Program-made: the position numbers and the translations under genes
Notes under the pieces: generated by a model
Databases searched by the model: none
Seen by the model: only the letters and a program-made list of their open reading frames with translations
Told to the model about the DNA's origin: nothing
Shown here: piece by piece, positions 34,714-46,100 of the stretch
Layout: the number at the start of each line of letters is the position of its first letter
How positions within the stretch are numbered: position 1 is the stretch's first letter
Origin: Nematostella vectensis
Lineage: Eukaryota; Cnidaria; Anthozoa; Actiniaria; Edwardsiidae
Direction: 5' to 3'
NCBI RefSeq assembly: GCF_932526225.1
Contig: NC_064037.1
Coordinates: 4,670,703 to 4,734,702, forward strand
Length of the DNA stretch: 64,000 nucleotides

Positions 34714-35204
34714 GTAACGGATCGCGAAGCGTATACTTATTTAATATATTTTTTGAATAACTCGGGATAGAGGCAATAAAAGTGTAAATAATAGTGCTTT
34801 TCCGCGCATTCCACCATAATTTTGATTTCCTCAGATATTGTTCTTTATCCAGATGACAGCTATGCCCCCCTTTCTCAGCAAATCTTTTTTTCCCGCCGTG
34901 CTCGCATTATTGTATTTTTCGATGTGCTCGCTGCTCGATTTATTCAACAACTAAAAATGCTCGGTCTAGCATAAAAAACGGGGTGCTCGCAAGTGCTCAT
35001 CGGCAAAGACCATACGGGGTCCAAGTCTATGGCGCTTGAAAACTTATCAAGCCGAAACAAGCTTTCTAAATGATGCTGTAGATTAGGTAGGGGGGAAAAT
35101 GTGTTATACGTTATCTCGTTATGGGGATGGGAGCGTTGCGTGACCGACACAAAGAAAGGCTGCGCGGGAGACTATTCAATTTTGTGCCTTATAAGATTTT
35201 GACA

Positions 35205-35592
35205 ATGTATCTTCCTCAAATGCCGGGGTGGTTTCGATTATTCCCCGATATTCCGAAAACGTCCCGAATAAATTCCGAAGACATCCCGATTATTTTAAAA
35301 TCTTATAAGATCTCAGGATAATAATTAAAAAAAGACTATAGTAAAACGTATAATTCCATAACATTTTGACATATCAGTATATTTTCGTTGTAACAGTTAT
35401 GTATCTCCCTCAAATGCCGGGGTGGTTTCGATGATTCCCCGATATTCCGAAAACGTCCCGAATAAATTCCGAAGACATCCCGAACATTTTAAAATCTTAT
35501 AACATCCCAGGATCGTAATTAAAAAAAAACTATAGTAAAGCGTATAATTCCATTACATTTTAACATACCCGTATTTTTTCGTTGTCACAGTT
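35205..35592. repeat. ~194-bp imperfect tandem duplication
   Basis: Two copies (starting near 35205 and 35399) share tcaaatgccggggtggtttc, gatattccgaaaacgtcccg and aataaattccgaagacatcc. Several percent divergence shows it is older than the duplication at 34560-34713. Confidence 0.85.
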
Positions 35593-37909
35593 ACAGCAAA
35601 ACAAAATAACGTATAAATGCAATTAAAAAGGATGAAAAGGCTTGGACAAATAAAACAAATAAAAATTATCAAGAAGATCAAATTAGACCAGATCGTCAGT
35701 TGAAAATGAGAAGGTATAAATGCATCTAAACATTGCGCTGAATCATAGGATAGGCCAGAGATTTCAACCCCACCGCTATCTGACGAAGTGAACAATGCAA
35801 GGGACCGACAGTAAATTAAGAATGTTACAAAGGACCTGAAAGGGCGTTACGAGAATGTCATTCGTTCAAGTGAATTTAAAAGCTTGAGCCATATAAAAAC
35901 GACGTGTTGGTAAAATGTCACTCATTTAAACATAAAATGCATGACTACAGATGAGAAATGATCAATGTGCGAATCGAAAAAAAAAGAAAAGAAAAAAATA
36001 CCTGAGGATAGAACTTGACTGGATGAGATTGAATGAGAAAAAATATACCATGCTTCCAGACATGGGCTGAAACTTTGTATGGCAGCTTATAGCTTTACGG
36101 CTAGGCTTGAGATTTCGGCCCCAGGACCGCTATCTAGCGAACTGTACAATACAAAGGAACCTGAGGTATCCGCGCAAGGGAGGCAATAACCCGGTTCCTA
36201 GACCTGTGTTATACGGTTACGCCACGCACAGCTCGCTGGGACTTGAGTGAGAAATATCGAGGTCTTTTCAGTCGCCTTGGGTCTCTTAGAAGCCCTTGTT
36301 TAAGCGTCATGCACGTGTATACATATATACGCGTGCATATTACCCTCTACAACTCTTTGTATAATAACAACCAACAAATATAATAGTACTACGGAGAAAA
36401 GTGCGATATCGTGGATGTAACCACACTTTTATCGCCAACATTTTTCAGATCTATGTCCGGCTAATATCTTCATCAAACTGATACTGAACTGTAGCTTGCG
36501 TTAGGCTATTGAAATGCGCCCGGAGGTACGAGAAAGCTCCCTGGAAAGCCGTTCTAGCACTCTTGTCAGAGATAGGGAGCTCGGCTTTTCCCTTCTCTTA
36601 CGGCAACTCTACTACCGGGACCTGTTGAGTTGGAAAATTACAATGTGAAAGGCAGGTCCGTCTACATCCAGATGTTGACCAAGTTACTGGCCTTATCTGA
36701 GGTAAATGCAATTGAAAAAAGGGCCTAAGAACAAAAGCCGTGCCTAAGTAAGTGTTCCGGTTTTACCATGAATAATATATGTTTTAACATAACAAAACGC
36801 CAGTATATTATAATCTCAGGCTTGGGCGAGAAAAAGGTTCATCTTGAATCTTGGTGATGTTTGGCAAACAAGCCAAGGTTGTATGGCTTGCTAGGTATAA
36901 TAAAAGTTAATCATTCCTTTTTTGAGCTTTAATCTAATCGTTATGTTTTGATTTTTGGTTATCGCAGCAATAAAGGACGCTAATATGTGGCGCACGCTTC
37001 ATAGCTTTGGGTTCCATGTGTTATCACCGCGATTGCTCGACAGCTGTGTACGACTGTTTTGGGGGTTTTCTGGTAAAGCCATTAGTTACAGGGTCAAGAA
37101 GTGAGAGACAAAAGAAATACAAACTTATTTTTTCTTGGATGAATGTGCAAAAGAGCGGTGTTTTTGGTGTGGAGGCAAAATAATCAACAGGAACTAAAAA
37201 GGGCGTACATTTTTTGTTATTGCTTGTTGTCTTCAGCAGATGCACAAAGGAATCAGCTCTGAGCTGTGTGCGGTTAAAAATGGTTAATTAGTGCATGACT
37301 CTTTGGCGCGTTTGTGGCTAAAGCTATAGGACTTTATAAGCAATTCTTTTTATCCCTTTCCCGTCATGACCTAAAGGAATTATTAATACGATTGTGATCC
37401 TAACCATAAAAAGGTCACCGACCCGTGCCAACAAACCAAAGTTCCTTTTACACTCATATGGAATTCCCCCAATTCTTAGCATATTTTTACATAACCCGCA
37501 AGTATATTTAAAGATGATTATTTCCAATGACAAAGCACAACAATTTGTTTCAATTCATTAGCTTCTTATTAGCGTGACTAACCGAAGTGGGCGTAACATT
37601 AGACACGATAATGCAAACTAGATTAGCGTTTAACTAGTACCCGCAACGCTGTCACAAAAATGATCTCATTGGATCAGAAATCGTCTTTCAAAAGAGTCTC
37701 AACTCGGCTGACCAAACTCGTCTGCTCGCTTCCTTTGAACAAGTGTCTAGTACTCAAGGGATAAATTCAATTCAGACGAGTCGCCTGACCTTTTACATGA
37801 AATTGAAACCACACAACGCTTCGGGGGATGGTATGCATAAGTCATAGCAACTGATATAAGGTGACTTTGTCGGTTACGAGACTCGGCTACGAGCGCGGGA
37901 TTTCCGAGC

Positions 37910-37917
37910 TTAAATAG
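37910..37917 (+). promoter_or_regulatory. Possible TATA-like box of aquaporin exon 1A
   Basis: ttaaatag lies 56 bp upstream of the exon 1A ATG at 37973, in an otherwise GC-balanced stretch. The assignment rests on position and sequence only. Confidence 0.3.
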
Positions 37918-37972
37918 CACGACACCAGTCCAGCGTTCCTTCAAGTCAACGGTCGCTACTCTCGCCGTCAAC

Positions 37973-38282
37973 ATGAAGTGTGAGATCGGAATTTCGGATC
38001 TGAAAAAGGAGGAATTCTGGGTCAGCGTTTTCGCAGAGTTTTTGGCCACGTTCTTTTTCGTGTTCATGGTGTGTGGCTCGTGTCTTCTTTGGGATAAAAA
38101 CGACCCGCCGGCCGTCCAACATATCGCTCTATGCGCAGGCCTTGGCATCGCTACATGGGCTATGGCAGTCGGCCATTGGAGTGGGGGGCACATAAACCCT
38201 GCTGTCACGGTGGGGTTCCTGTCTTCTAATAAAATCGCCATCTTACAGGGCGTATGCTACATTGTAGCGCAGTTTTTTGGAG
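37973..38282 (+). CDS. Aquaporin alternative first exon 1A (first half-pore)
   Basis: Encodes 103 residues plus one base: an amphipathic N-terminus, transmembrane helices 1-3 and the first pore motif in [10 protein letters not shown] (NPA at 75-77). It stops at a consensus donor (GGAG/GTAGGT) in phase 1, exactly like exon 1B at 43183-43480. No second-half exons lie between it and exon 1B, so it can only make a full channel by splicing over exon 1B to exons 2-4 (46201-48092), giving 252 residues. At the selectivity-filter position 20 residues before the NPA Asn it has Ala55, where exon 1B has Phe51 and human AQP1 has Phe56. The frame is intact. The alternative reading is a relic of a duplicated gene that lost its 3' half. 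Confidence 0.75.
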
Positions 38283-40222
38283 GTAGGTGGACGTTATTCG
38301 CTTTTAAACAGCACGAAATCGACGGATTAACATCTTGCATTCACGTATTACGGGTCAGTATACATTACTTGTAGTTCCGATGGTGAGATCAATCACACAA
38401 TACGTCGGGTTTAAGATGACATATTTGCCTCTTGATAAGCTAAGCTAATGCAATCTGCAAATTGGTTTGTATTCTATATAACGCCATCTTCGAACTCGCT
38501 AGAAAGCCCACGCAAGTTGTTAGGAATGTCTTCCTCATTTTAAAATCGTACGGTTTTCTTTTATTTGTTATTTGCCTTGTAAACATTGTACAAGGGATGA
38601 TGAATGGCAATCGAATATGACGAGAAGTAGTTTGTTATTGATTGATTTTGTACAAAGTACACTATAGAGAATGCATCAACACTAGAATTCTTTGTTAAGG
38701 TAGCTTAGCATTGATCGTCAAGGGTCAAAGGGAGTAATTTTAAGCTATAAATTACCCTTTCCAAGCTCCACTGTGTTATATCCTCTAAGGGATTTTCTTT
38801 GCTCTAATCTGTGTTTTTTATTCAATGGTATTAATGCATTAAGTCACAGATCTGTGCATGTTTCTATTTAAGTCACTGATGATCAATACAGTAATGAGTT
38901 CGGATATTCTTGCTTATAAAATACTTGTTACTCGATAGTTTCGTTGAAAGGGTTGAGAGACCTTATGATGATAGCAGAGATTCTCCGTGCGATTCAGTAT
39001 TAGAACCTATCGGGATCAGATCATAGTAGAGATACGCGCAAATCCCGTCCTTCCCCTGCGTGAGACAGGTCGCTAAACGGCGCACACGGAGACAATATCA
39101 AACTTGATTTGCTTGTCTTATACGAGACCACGACTGTAAAACTTGATGGTACGCACCACACGAAGACGAGCACGCTTTGTGTCCTCATATTAAGGCTATA
39201 TTTGTGGAACTGTCGGGATATCAGCTAGACTAGTCAGTGGACCTTGAAAACCTGTTTATTAAAGTTTGACTGCTAAGGTGACCCGGGATCGAAAGTGGTG
39301 TGACAGCCGACAGCCTGAGGCGCTGGCTTAGGGCCTAAGGGCGTTCCGTATATTCGGAAATAGATTGGCAATTCGAAACCGCGGGAGAACTACATCTTGC
39401 CTTTTTGTTTTTATTAAATATTGGAAGCCAAATTATGTGATAAATTCTCGCGAAGTTTGTAAAACAAAGACAAAATAGCGGCTGAAATAAACACTTTAAG
39501 ACTCAATATACGCGCGTGTTCCATAAGGATATATAACCACTTCTGGTAACCTTGAGCAATGCAAATGTCTTTCCATATCATGGTGACCTACATTATTTTT
39601 TTTAGAATTAAAATAAAATGGAATTGCTTTTTGTGCTACTCAATTGGGATAAATCATCAAAATGGGATTATCGTATGGCAGAGATATATTTATTGATAAC
39701 AAACACAAAGAGAATGGTGAACACCCATTCAACAAACAGCGAGAGGGTCAGAGACGGTGACAAAAGACCACACACACACACACACTTTAATTTTTTTTTC
39801 TTTTATGAAAAGCCCATGTGAGCAACACCTTTATCTACCATGCGCCAAAACAACCGCACTCAGAAACAAAAAACAAAAACATTATATGACGCAAAAATAT
39901 TATATAACAAGTGTTGAAACTTTTTTTTCTGAAGAACTCTTTTTAGTAAGGGAAAGAGGTCCCACGCACGCTTTAGACACGTTTGCAAAGAACTAGGACA
40001 TAACTAAGAAATTATTAATGGACTATTCTCTCACCAAAAAGTGGTGACTTGCTTCTTTGAAAGCCGTTTCAATATCACGGAGTGACACAGCATTTCTCCA
40101 CCTGTTGGTCTAGCGCTACTTAGATTTTCACGCTTAGCGAACTTGAAACTCCCCTTTCTATAGTGAAAACTGAATAAATATTTCATAACCAATTTAAGGA
40201 ATCAAAATTTCTTTCAGTTTAT

Positions 40223-40319
40223 CAGGCCCGTAGCCAGGATTTTGAGCGGCGGGGTTCGTTTACCCATAAAGCGCACCATTTTCAACCCCCCCCCCCCTCC
40301 CCTCTTGGCTACGGGCCTG
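40223..40319. mobile_element. 97-bp MITE (caggcccgtagccagg family) with 5-bp target duplication
   Basis: Ends CAGGCCCGTAGCCAGG and the inverse TTGGCTACGGGCCTG, flanked by the direct repeat TTTAT. It contains a poly-C tract. It shares its ends and target-duplication length with the MITE at 16378-16725. Confidence 0.85.
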
Positions 40320-41477
40320 TTTATAGTAAACAAATTTCTATTAAAATGCTATTGAAGATTTTCACCCAATAGCCGTTAGAAAAAAAGACCCGCAAGAGCG
40401 TTCATAGTACCTTATACTATCTAGCTAGTGCAACAGTTATAACAACGCCATTAGACCATATAAGAAAAGGGAATGTTAGCGAGTTGATTCATATAGCACT
40501 GTTAAAAAAAGGTGTTCAAACATCCCATAATTTCAAGGGCAAACGTCTCGGAAACATGGCCATGAGTATCCTGATCTTGTTGGTACCCCTATTGGCCGGT
40601 ACGAGCCGGTATAGAGGTGTCAAGTAAATCTGTTTGGTAAACACAGATTCCTGCAAGTATTACTGGAATTTCCCGACATACACTGGGGTAAGAGAGAAAA
40701 AGCGCAAACAACAGCAACAACAACAACAGCATAGCTAGCCGACTCTCATTCGGGGTTATTCGGAAATGTTTCGTTTTCGATTATTGGGAGTCCTGTGGCG
40801 TTCGCGAAAGCCGAGGTGTACTGAGCCTTCGCGCACACCACAGGATTCTCAGTATTCAAAAACAAAACATTTCACAAAAACCGCGAATAAGAGCTGATTA
40901 AGTTGTACACTAGGGTTGAAAAAAGAATAATTAGATACTGAACACACTAATTAAAGTCAATCAAAACTTCCGCAGGGAGTCTTAAAAACCTAATTGTGCA
41001 ATTTTGATTGGCAAAATGAGTTTATTTATATTATTTTGATGCTTATCACTAAACTATAAGGCTGCGAAAATTGAAAATTAAGATAAGTGATTAACTTATT
41101 TTTTTTAATTAAAATAAAATTAAGTAATGATTAGTGAAACGTTTTTTTTTTTGCTTTTGTACACTGTAGCAGAACATAAACAAAAAACTGCTATCAAAGA
41201 GAAACAAACATTTTTGAATATTTTAAGGAAACATTTTGAAAAGCCTTTAAGAAAAGAAAATTGTGTTGAGATGGATATTTGTATCTTGTTATGTCCTATG
41301 ATTTAAAGATCAGAACAGGATTAGATATAACACTTTTTTTAAGGTTACCCCAAACCGGCGGGACGTCTTTTTATTGTTCTTGTTTTATTAACGCAAAACC
41401 AAATAACCGATATACAGCGCAGAAGCAAGCCTCGAAATATGGGGGGAGGGGTACAATACAGAAATATTAAAAATATT

Positions 41478-41512
41478 GGGGTACCATAGCCACGCCCCTA
41501 TTGGTCATTTCT

Positions 41513-41553
<41 letters not shown>

Positions 41554-41605
41554 AATACTTGGGGGTCACGTGCCCCCAGTGCCCCACCCCCTGCTATGGT
41601 CCTGA
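41478..41605 (-). mobile_element. MITE relative (ccgtagcagg family) with expanded (AT)n
   Basis: In reverse complement it reads ggaccatagcaggggg, a cacgtgaccccc block, an (AT)n tract, then aaatgaccaataggggcgtg, matching the order of the copy at 13587-13730. Confidence 0.6.
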
Positions 41606-41696
41606 TACAATATTCCTTATGCAAGACCAGCACTTTTCAGCCATCTTATTTTTATAGAATAGTCATTGCGTCTGTACTCTACACAGAATGATTTTT

Positions 41697-42545
41697 TTAA
41701 TGTACACTCTTTTGTTATAAGAACGTCTAATTTTCAGTTAAGGCTGGGCCCGTTCTTATTTTTTGGAATATGTTCTTGAAGATGTTCTTAAATTTTAGTG
41801 TATGTAAGAATATAATACCTAATGAATTATTATAGGCAAATAAGCGCAAATATTCACTAAGATCTGTACCTACTAAAGATCTGGTCCGTAATTACATCTC
41901 GCTAATAAGGTCAATCTTAGATTACGCCTCGCCCGTATGGTCAGCCCTGCAGGACTATCTTGAACATGTCATTGAGGGTGTACAGCGTAGAGCCCTTTGC
42001 ATCATACTCCCTGGCTTGAGTTATCAGGTCGTTACTGGCCTGCAGAACCTTTCCACGCGGCGTGGAGAGGCGTGTCACAAGTTTCTTCTGTCCGCGCGCG
42101 AGTCAGAGCTCTTGAAATCCGTGCTAAGCGCGCATGGTATCCACCATCATGGGTACTCTCTCAGGTCAGGGAGTACCAATGCTCTTACTCCAAGGCCTCG
42201 CACAAACAGGTTTAGCGATTTCTGCACTTCTAAATTCATTTAACTTATTTGTTGTCTTGTTAGTAGTATGTGTAACAGATGAATCGTATTCGTTTATTGT
42301 GAATAAACTGCCAAAGGTCTTCAATAAACATATCTATCTATCTATATATCTATTAGGAAGAGAATTACACTAATGATCAATAGAAAAAATAAGGTTGTTA
42401 CTATGAGAACAATTTGATTCTGCATTTTATAACGCATCAGGACTAAAAAAGATTTTTTTTCTGCTATCTGAACCTCGGTATGTTCTTAGCATGTTTTTCA
42501 AATATTGGTGAAATCTCAGGCTGGACGTTCTTATAAAAAAAAAAA
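41697..42545 (+). mobile_element. Interspersed repeat (ataagaacgtc family) interrupted by a retrotransposon tail
   Basis: Its two parts (41697-41838 and about 42352-42545) together match the copy at 19490-19785. The right edge is tctcaggctggacgttcttataaa. The interrupting sequence is described in the next entry. Confidence 0.7.
41838..42353 (+). pseudogene. 5'-truncated non-LTR retrotransposon, C-terminal reverse transcriptase fragment
   Basis: Frame-shifted coding for the region after the reverse transcriptase: a DYASPVWSALQDYLEHVIEG stretch, then VQRRALCIILPG, and after a shift a segment ending TPRPRTNRFSDFCTSKFI. The 3' end is (tatc)n, as in L2/CR1-like elements. It sits inside the repeat at 41697-42545 with a probable TATTA target duplication on both sides. 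Confidence 0.8.
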
Positions 42546-43085
42546 TAGCGTATTTGATTTCCTAAGGTAGTGCGCCGCATGTCACTCCGTTCCTCCCTTA
42601 AGTTAACTTCTCTGTTTTGTATTTTTTTACATTGCATTGTCTCTATAGAAGTATTTATTGTTGTCGACTTAACAGCTTAATAAAGTTGACGCATAATATG
42701 AAATTCGGAATCTTTGTTTTCACAAACCTTTTTTTTTTGCTCCGTTTTCGCATTTCTCTACAAAAAATCAAGATTAATGGGAAAGATTGACGGTCGTCTT
42801 ACTTTCAGATTGGTTATTTATAGCTCAAACGTCGTTAACCTAGGAACAACAAGGACGCCTCGAGGGGTGCATAAATCAATCCTAGTCACAAGTCGATTAC
42901 GTCCAAAAATAATTTGCGTCACACATTCCACTAGCTTGTTCATGTAGAAAATGGATGACCTCATAAGCTATGCATGTCATCTCCTACGCGCCTTACACAC
43001 TAGACCCAGCGAGCGACTTTTCCCACACTCGTGCCCACACTCAAGCCGCTGGTCAAACCGTCACGGTAGCTCGCCTTCGATAGCG

Positions 43086-43095
43086 TTTATTTATA
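43086..43095 (+). promoter_or_regulatory. Possible TATA box of aquaporin exon 1B
   Basis: tttatttata lies 88 bp upstream of the exon 1B ATG. The second aquaporin gene has a similar AT box at nearly the same distance from its ATG. Confidence 0.4.
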
Positions 43096-43182
43096 GGCAA
43101 CGGGAGGCTGGGGTAATACCATCTCAATCCGGACCTCGCGACAGGTGAAAAGCGTGCGAAACTCGACGTCTAGAAAACAACA

Positions 43183-46100
43183 ATGTTCCTTAGAGAATTC
43201 CTAACCGGGAATTTCTGGGCTAGTGTCTGGGCAGAATTGATGGCGACGGCGTTATTCGTTTTTCTTACCACGGGATCAGCCATCACATGGGACCCTCTTC
43301 TTCCGCCGTCTATTGAACACATATCGCTATCGTTTGGCCTAAGTATTGCGACTCTGGCTATGTGCACAGCGCATATAAGCGGAGGACACATCAATCCTGC
43401 TGTCACAATTTCATTCATGATCGTCAGAAAAGTGTCTTTTCTACGGGGAGCGTTCTACGTGATCGGTCAAGTCGGCGGAGGTAAGACAACGAGCAGGACT
43501 ACTCGGGTTGTTTACTTGGTGCCTGGCAGCGCTCTGAGATAAGTAGTGTATTAACGATGAGTTTTCTGGCTAATTCTCTTAAAGGGTAAGGTATTTGGGT
43601 AATTACTTGTTTTTTTTTTTAAAAGTCTGTATTTTCGATCTTAATCAGAACGTGCAAAATTATTTTGTTTATAGTTAAGATAATGACGCCAGGCCCAACA
43701 CTTGATTTACATAAACACAATTGCATTATAACACAATTGCATTATAACACAAGTGGGGTGTTACTGGAAAGAGGCGTCGAGTTTTCAAAGGAATCTTTTG
43801 TTTGCTACTCGAAATGTTGTTTTAGGCTGAGCCAGAATGATGTTCAGCCTGGCCCACATTTGCATAAAATAGGACGCGTTATAAGACAAGTGGGTAACTG
43901 GAAACAGCTTCACAGTAAAAGGTCTATTGTTCGCTGTTAGAAATGTCATTTAAGGCTTTTTAGCACTTCGATTGAAGTAAAGAATACTAACTTCAAATGT
44001 ATCCTGCTATAATTGTTCAACATGAAGAGAACTTCAGACCTTTATTTCTTAAGGACGAGGCATTTTAATACAATATTACAAATAGGTATTCCGCAGATTA
44101 GCTCTTCGATTTAATAACACAAGATAAATGGCCAATTACCCTGGGTACCAGAGGCTCTCTCGCTTCGCTCAAATCATTGTTGCCGCGAAGCTCGGAGCCT
44201 CAATTACCCAGGGAAATGGCCAATTTGAAAATAGCAGTATTGTGAGTTATTATGAGTTTTCCCAGTTTGAACAAGAGTTTAAACAGAAATACATCGTTTG
44301 CTACCTAGAGAACTATACACAAGTGGAAGTGAATTTGAGTAAAATTAAGGGAGGCTCGAAATTTTTCAGAAACGGGTATTTTTGAATGGACATTTTTTCT
44401 ATTCTACGTCTTATTTGTGTATTGTTTAACGACGAGATTACATAAGCACTCATAAATTTGGAAATCAAATCAATTGTGTATTGTTTAACGACGAGATTAC
44501 ATAAGCACTCATAAATTTGGAAATCAAATCAAGCGCTCGGTGTTTTGTATTTTTAGGTAAAGGTAAATTCGCAATCGCAGCATATAATCTAAGTACTATA
44601 ATCAGATAATAATAATGAATAATCGTTTGAGAAAACGATTTTGCGTCATTAATGAAAAATGAATGAAATAATCTGCTGATTAATTACTCAAGTATTTGAC
44701 ATATTCAACTTAATTCATATTGCTTGTTTTTGCGTATTTCTTGGGTCACGAACTCGCAGGTAGCGAAAATTCTGATTCCGCGCGTAAGACCAAAGTTTTG
44801 AATCACAGCATCACAAAACTGGGATCATTTATATACTTCTTATAAGAATAACTTTGTTGTTGTTGCTATTGTCGTTGTTGTTTAATCACGTTTTATAGTA
44901 TAGCTGATGCATCTAGTACTTATTATGGGTGCAATGTATCTTTTGCTAACCTTAATAGCAAAACCACTTGTCTGGCTAATAAATCTTTTCAATTAGACAA
45001 TGTGTTCACTAGACAGTATCGGTAAATCAATAGTGACTGACATTTTAGCTTAGTTTTCGCCTCGAGATCCCACCAGTCCTTGAGTGACATCAACTGCTGA
45101 CGATGTTGTGACGTCATTTTTTAAAAATGGCGCGGAACGAAAAAAAAAAAAAAAAAAAACAGGCATAAACCTTATTTGAAAAACATTTGGGGCACAATGG
45201 CTCTAACCCCTGGATGCCTTTCTTTTGATATGATTGGCTGCGCGGATGGAATGTCATGTTTAGTGTAGTCGGGTAGGGGGCCACGAGGGGGCAGACGCTC
45301 CCCTCTGTGTGTTGAATAATCTAGCACATTCTACGCATGCCAAACATCACTGTTTCTATATATGTTGCTTTACGTGCAAATTTGTTTAGAATTTAAAATA
45401 ATGACGACGGGTTTTTTCCGTGTTAACTCACGCAAATAAAATTCTTGGATTGTGCGAAGTTTCACGTCATTAGAATACGAAGCTAAGTGCTCAATGCAAT
45501 GACAGTTATATTTCTTTATTTGTGCATATAAATGACTAGGCTATAGTGCAAAAATAGGCCATACAGTCAGTTAGACTGCATTGTTCAATTCATTGTTATG
45601 GTTACATAAATGCATTCTTTTAGATACCTTCGAATAAAACGCTATTGTCTGAAACATTTGTTACGACTCAACATTCAACGCTAGCTTTTTAAGGGCTAAG
45701 CCCCCGGTTTTGATAAAGTCTGCTTTTTTTCTTGCTTGGAAAATTTCACTCGAACTTGCAAGTAACCTTGTTTTCCTTTGTCTTTCTTTGCGGCCATGAG
45801 CGGGCCCCACAGGCGTTTTCTATTAATTCATATAAGGTTACATAAGAGACGTGCCATATATGATGTGTAACACAACGGCGAATACTTCATGCTCGGCGAC
45901 CTTACAGGAGATCATATTTACCTAAGAGCGATACGCCACATATTTCACTCTTTATAACGGATAACACTTTTGTTCAGGACTAGTACCCTGGACATTGCCA
46001 TGAGCAGAAAGAGAAAAAAATATATAGTTACCTGTATCAAATTTGAAGTAAGAAACCATAAGCCCCATTCCCCCGTAATTCTTCCATAGTCTCTCCCCAT

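Larger units (their letters stand above)
34714..37972. other. Intergenic region upstream of the aquaporin locus
   Basis: Apart from the ~194-bp duplication at 35205-35592, I see no gene. The final ~200 bp before 37973 would contain the promoter of candidate aquaporin exon 1A. Confidence 0.4.
38283..43182. other. Interval between aquaporin exons 1A and 1B
   Basis: 4.9 kb with no further aquaporin exon that I can find. It holds an intact MITE (40223-40319), a MITE relative with an (AT)n tract (41478-41605) and an interspersed repeat split by a retrotransposon tail (41697-42545). Short (ca)n lies near 39770. Confidence 0.5.

Noticed and set aside
38283-43182. Second-half aquaporin exons belonging to exon 1A
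   Set aside because: I looked for a second NPA exon (NPARSFGP) and a helix 4-5 exon here and found none.
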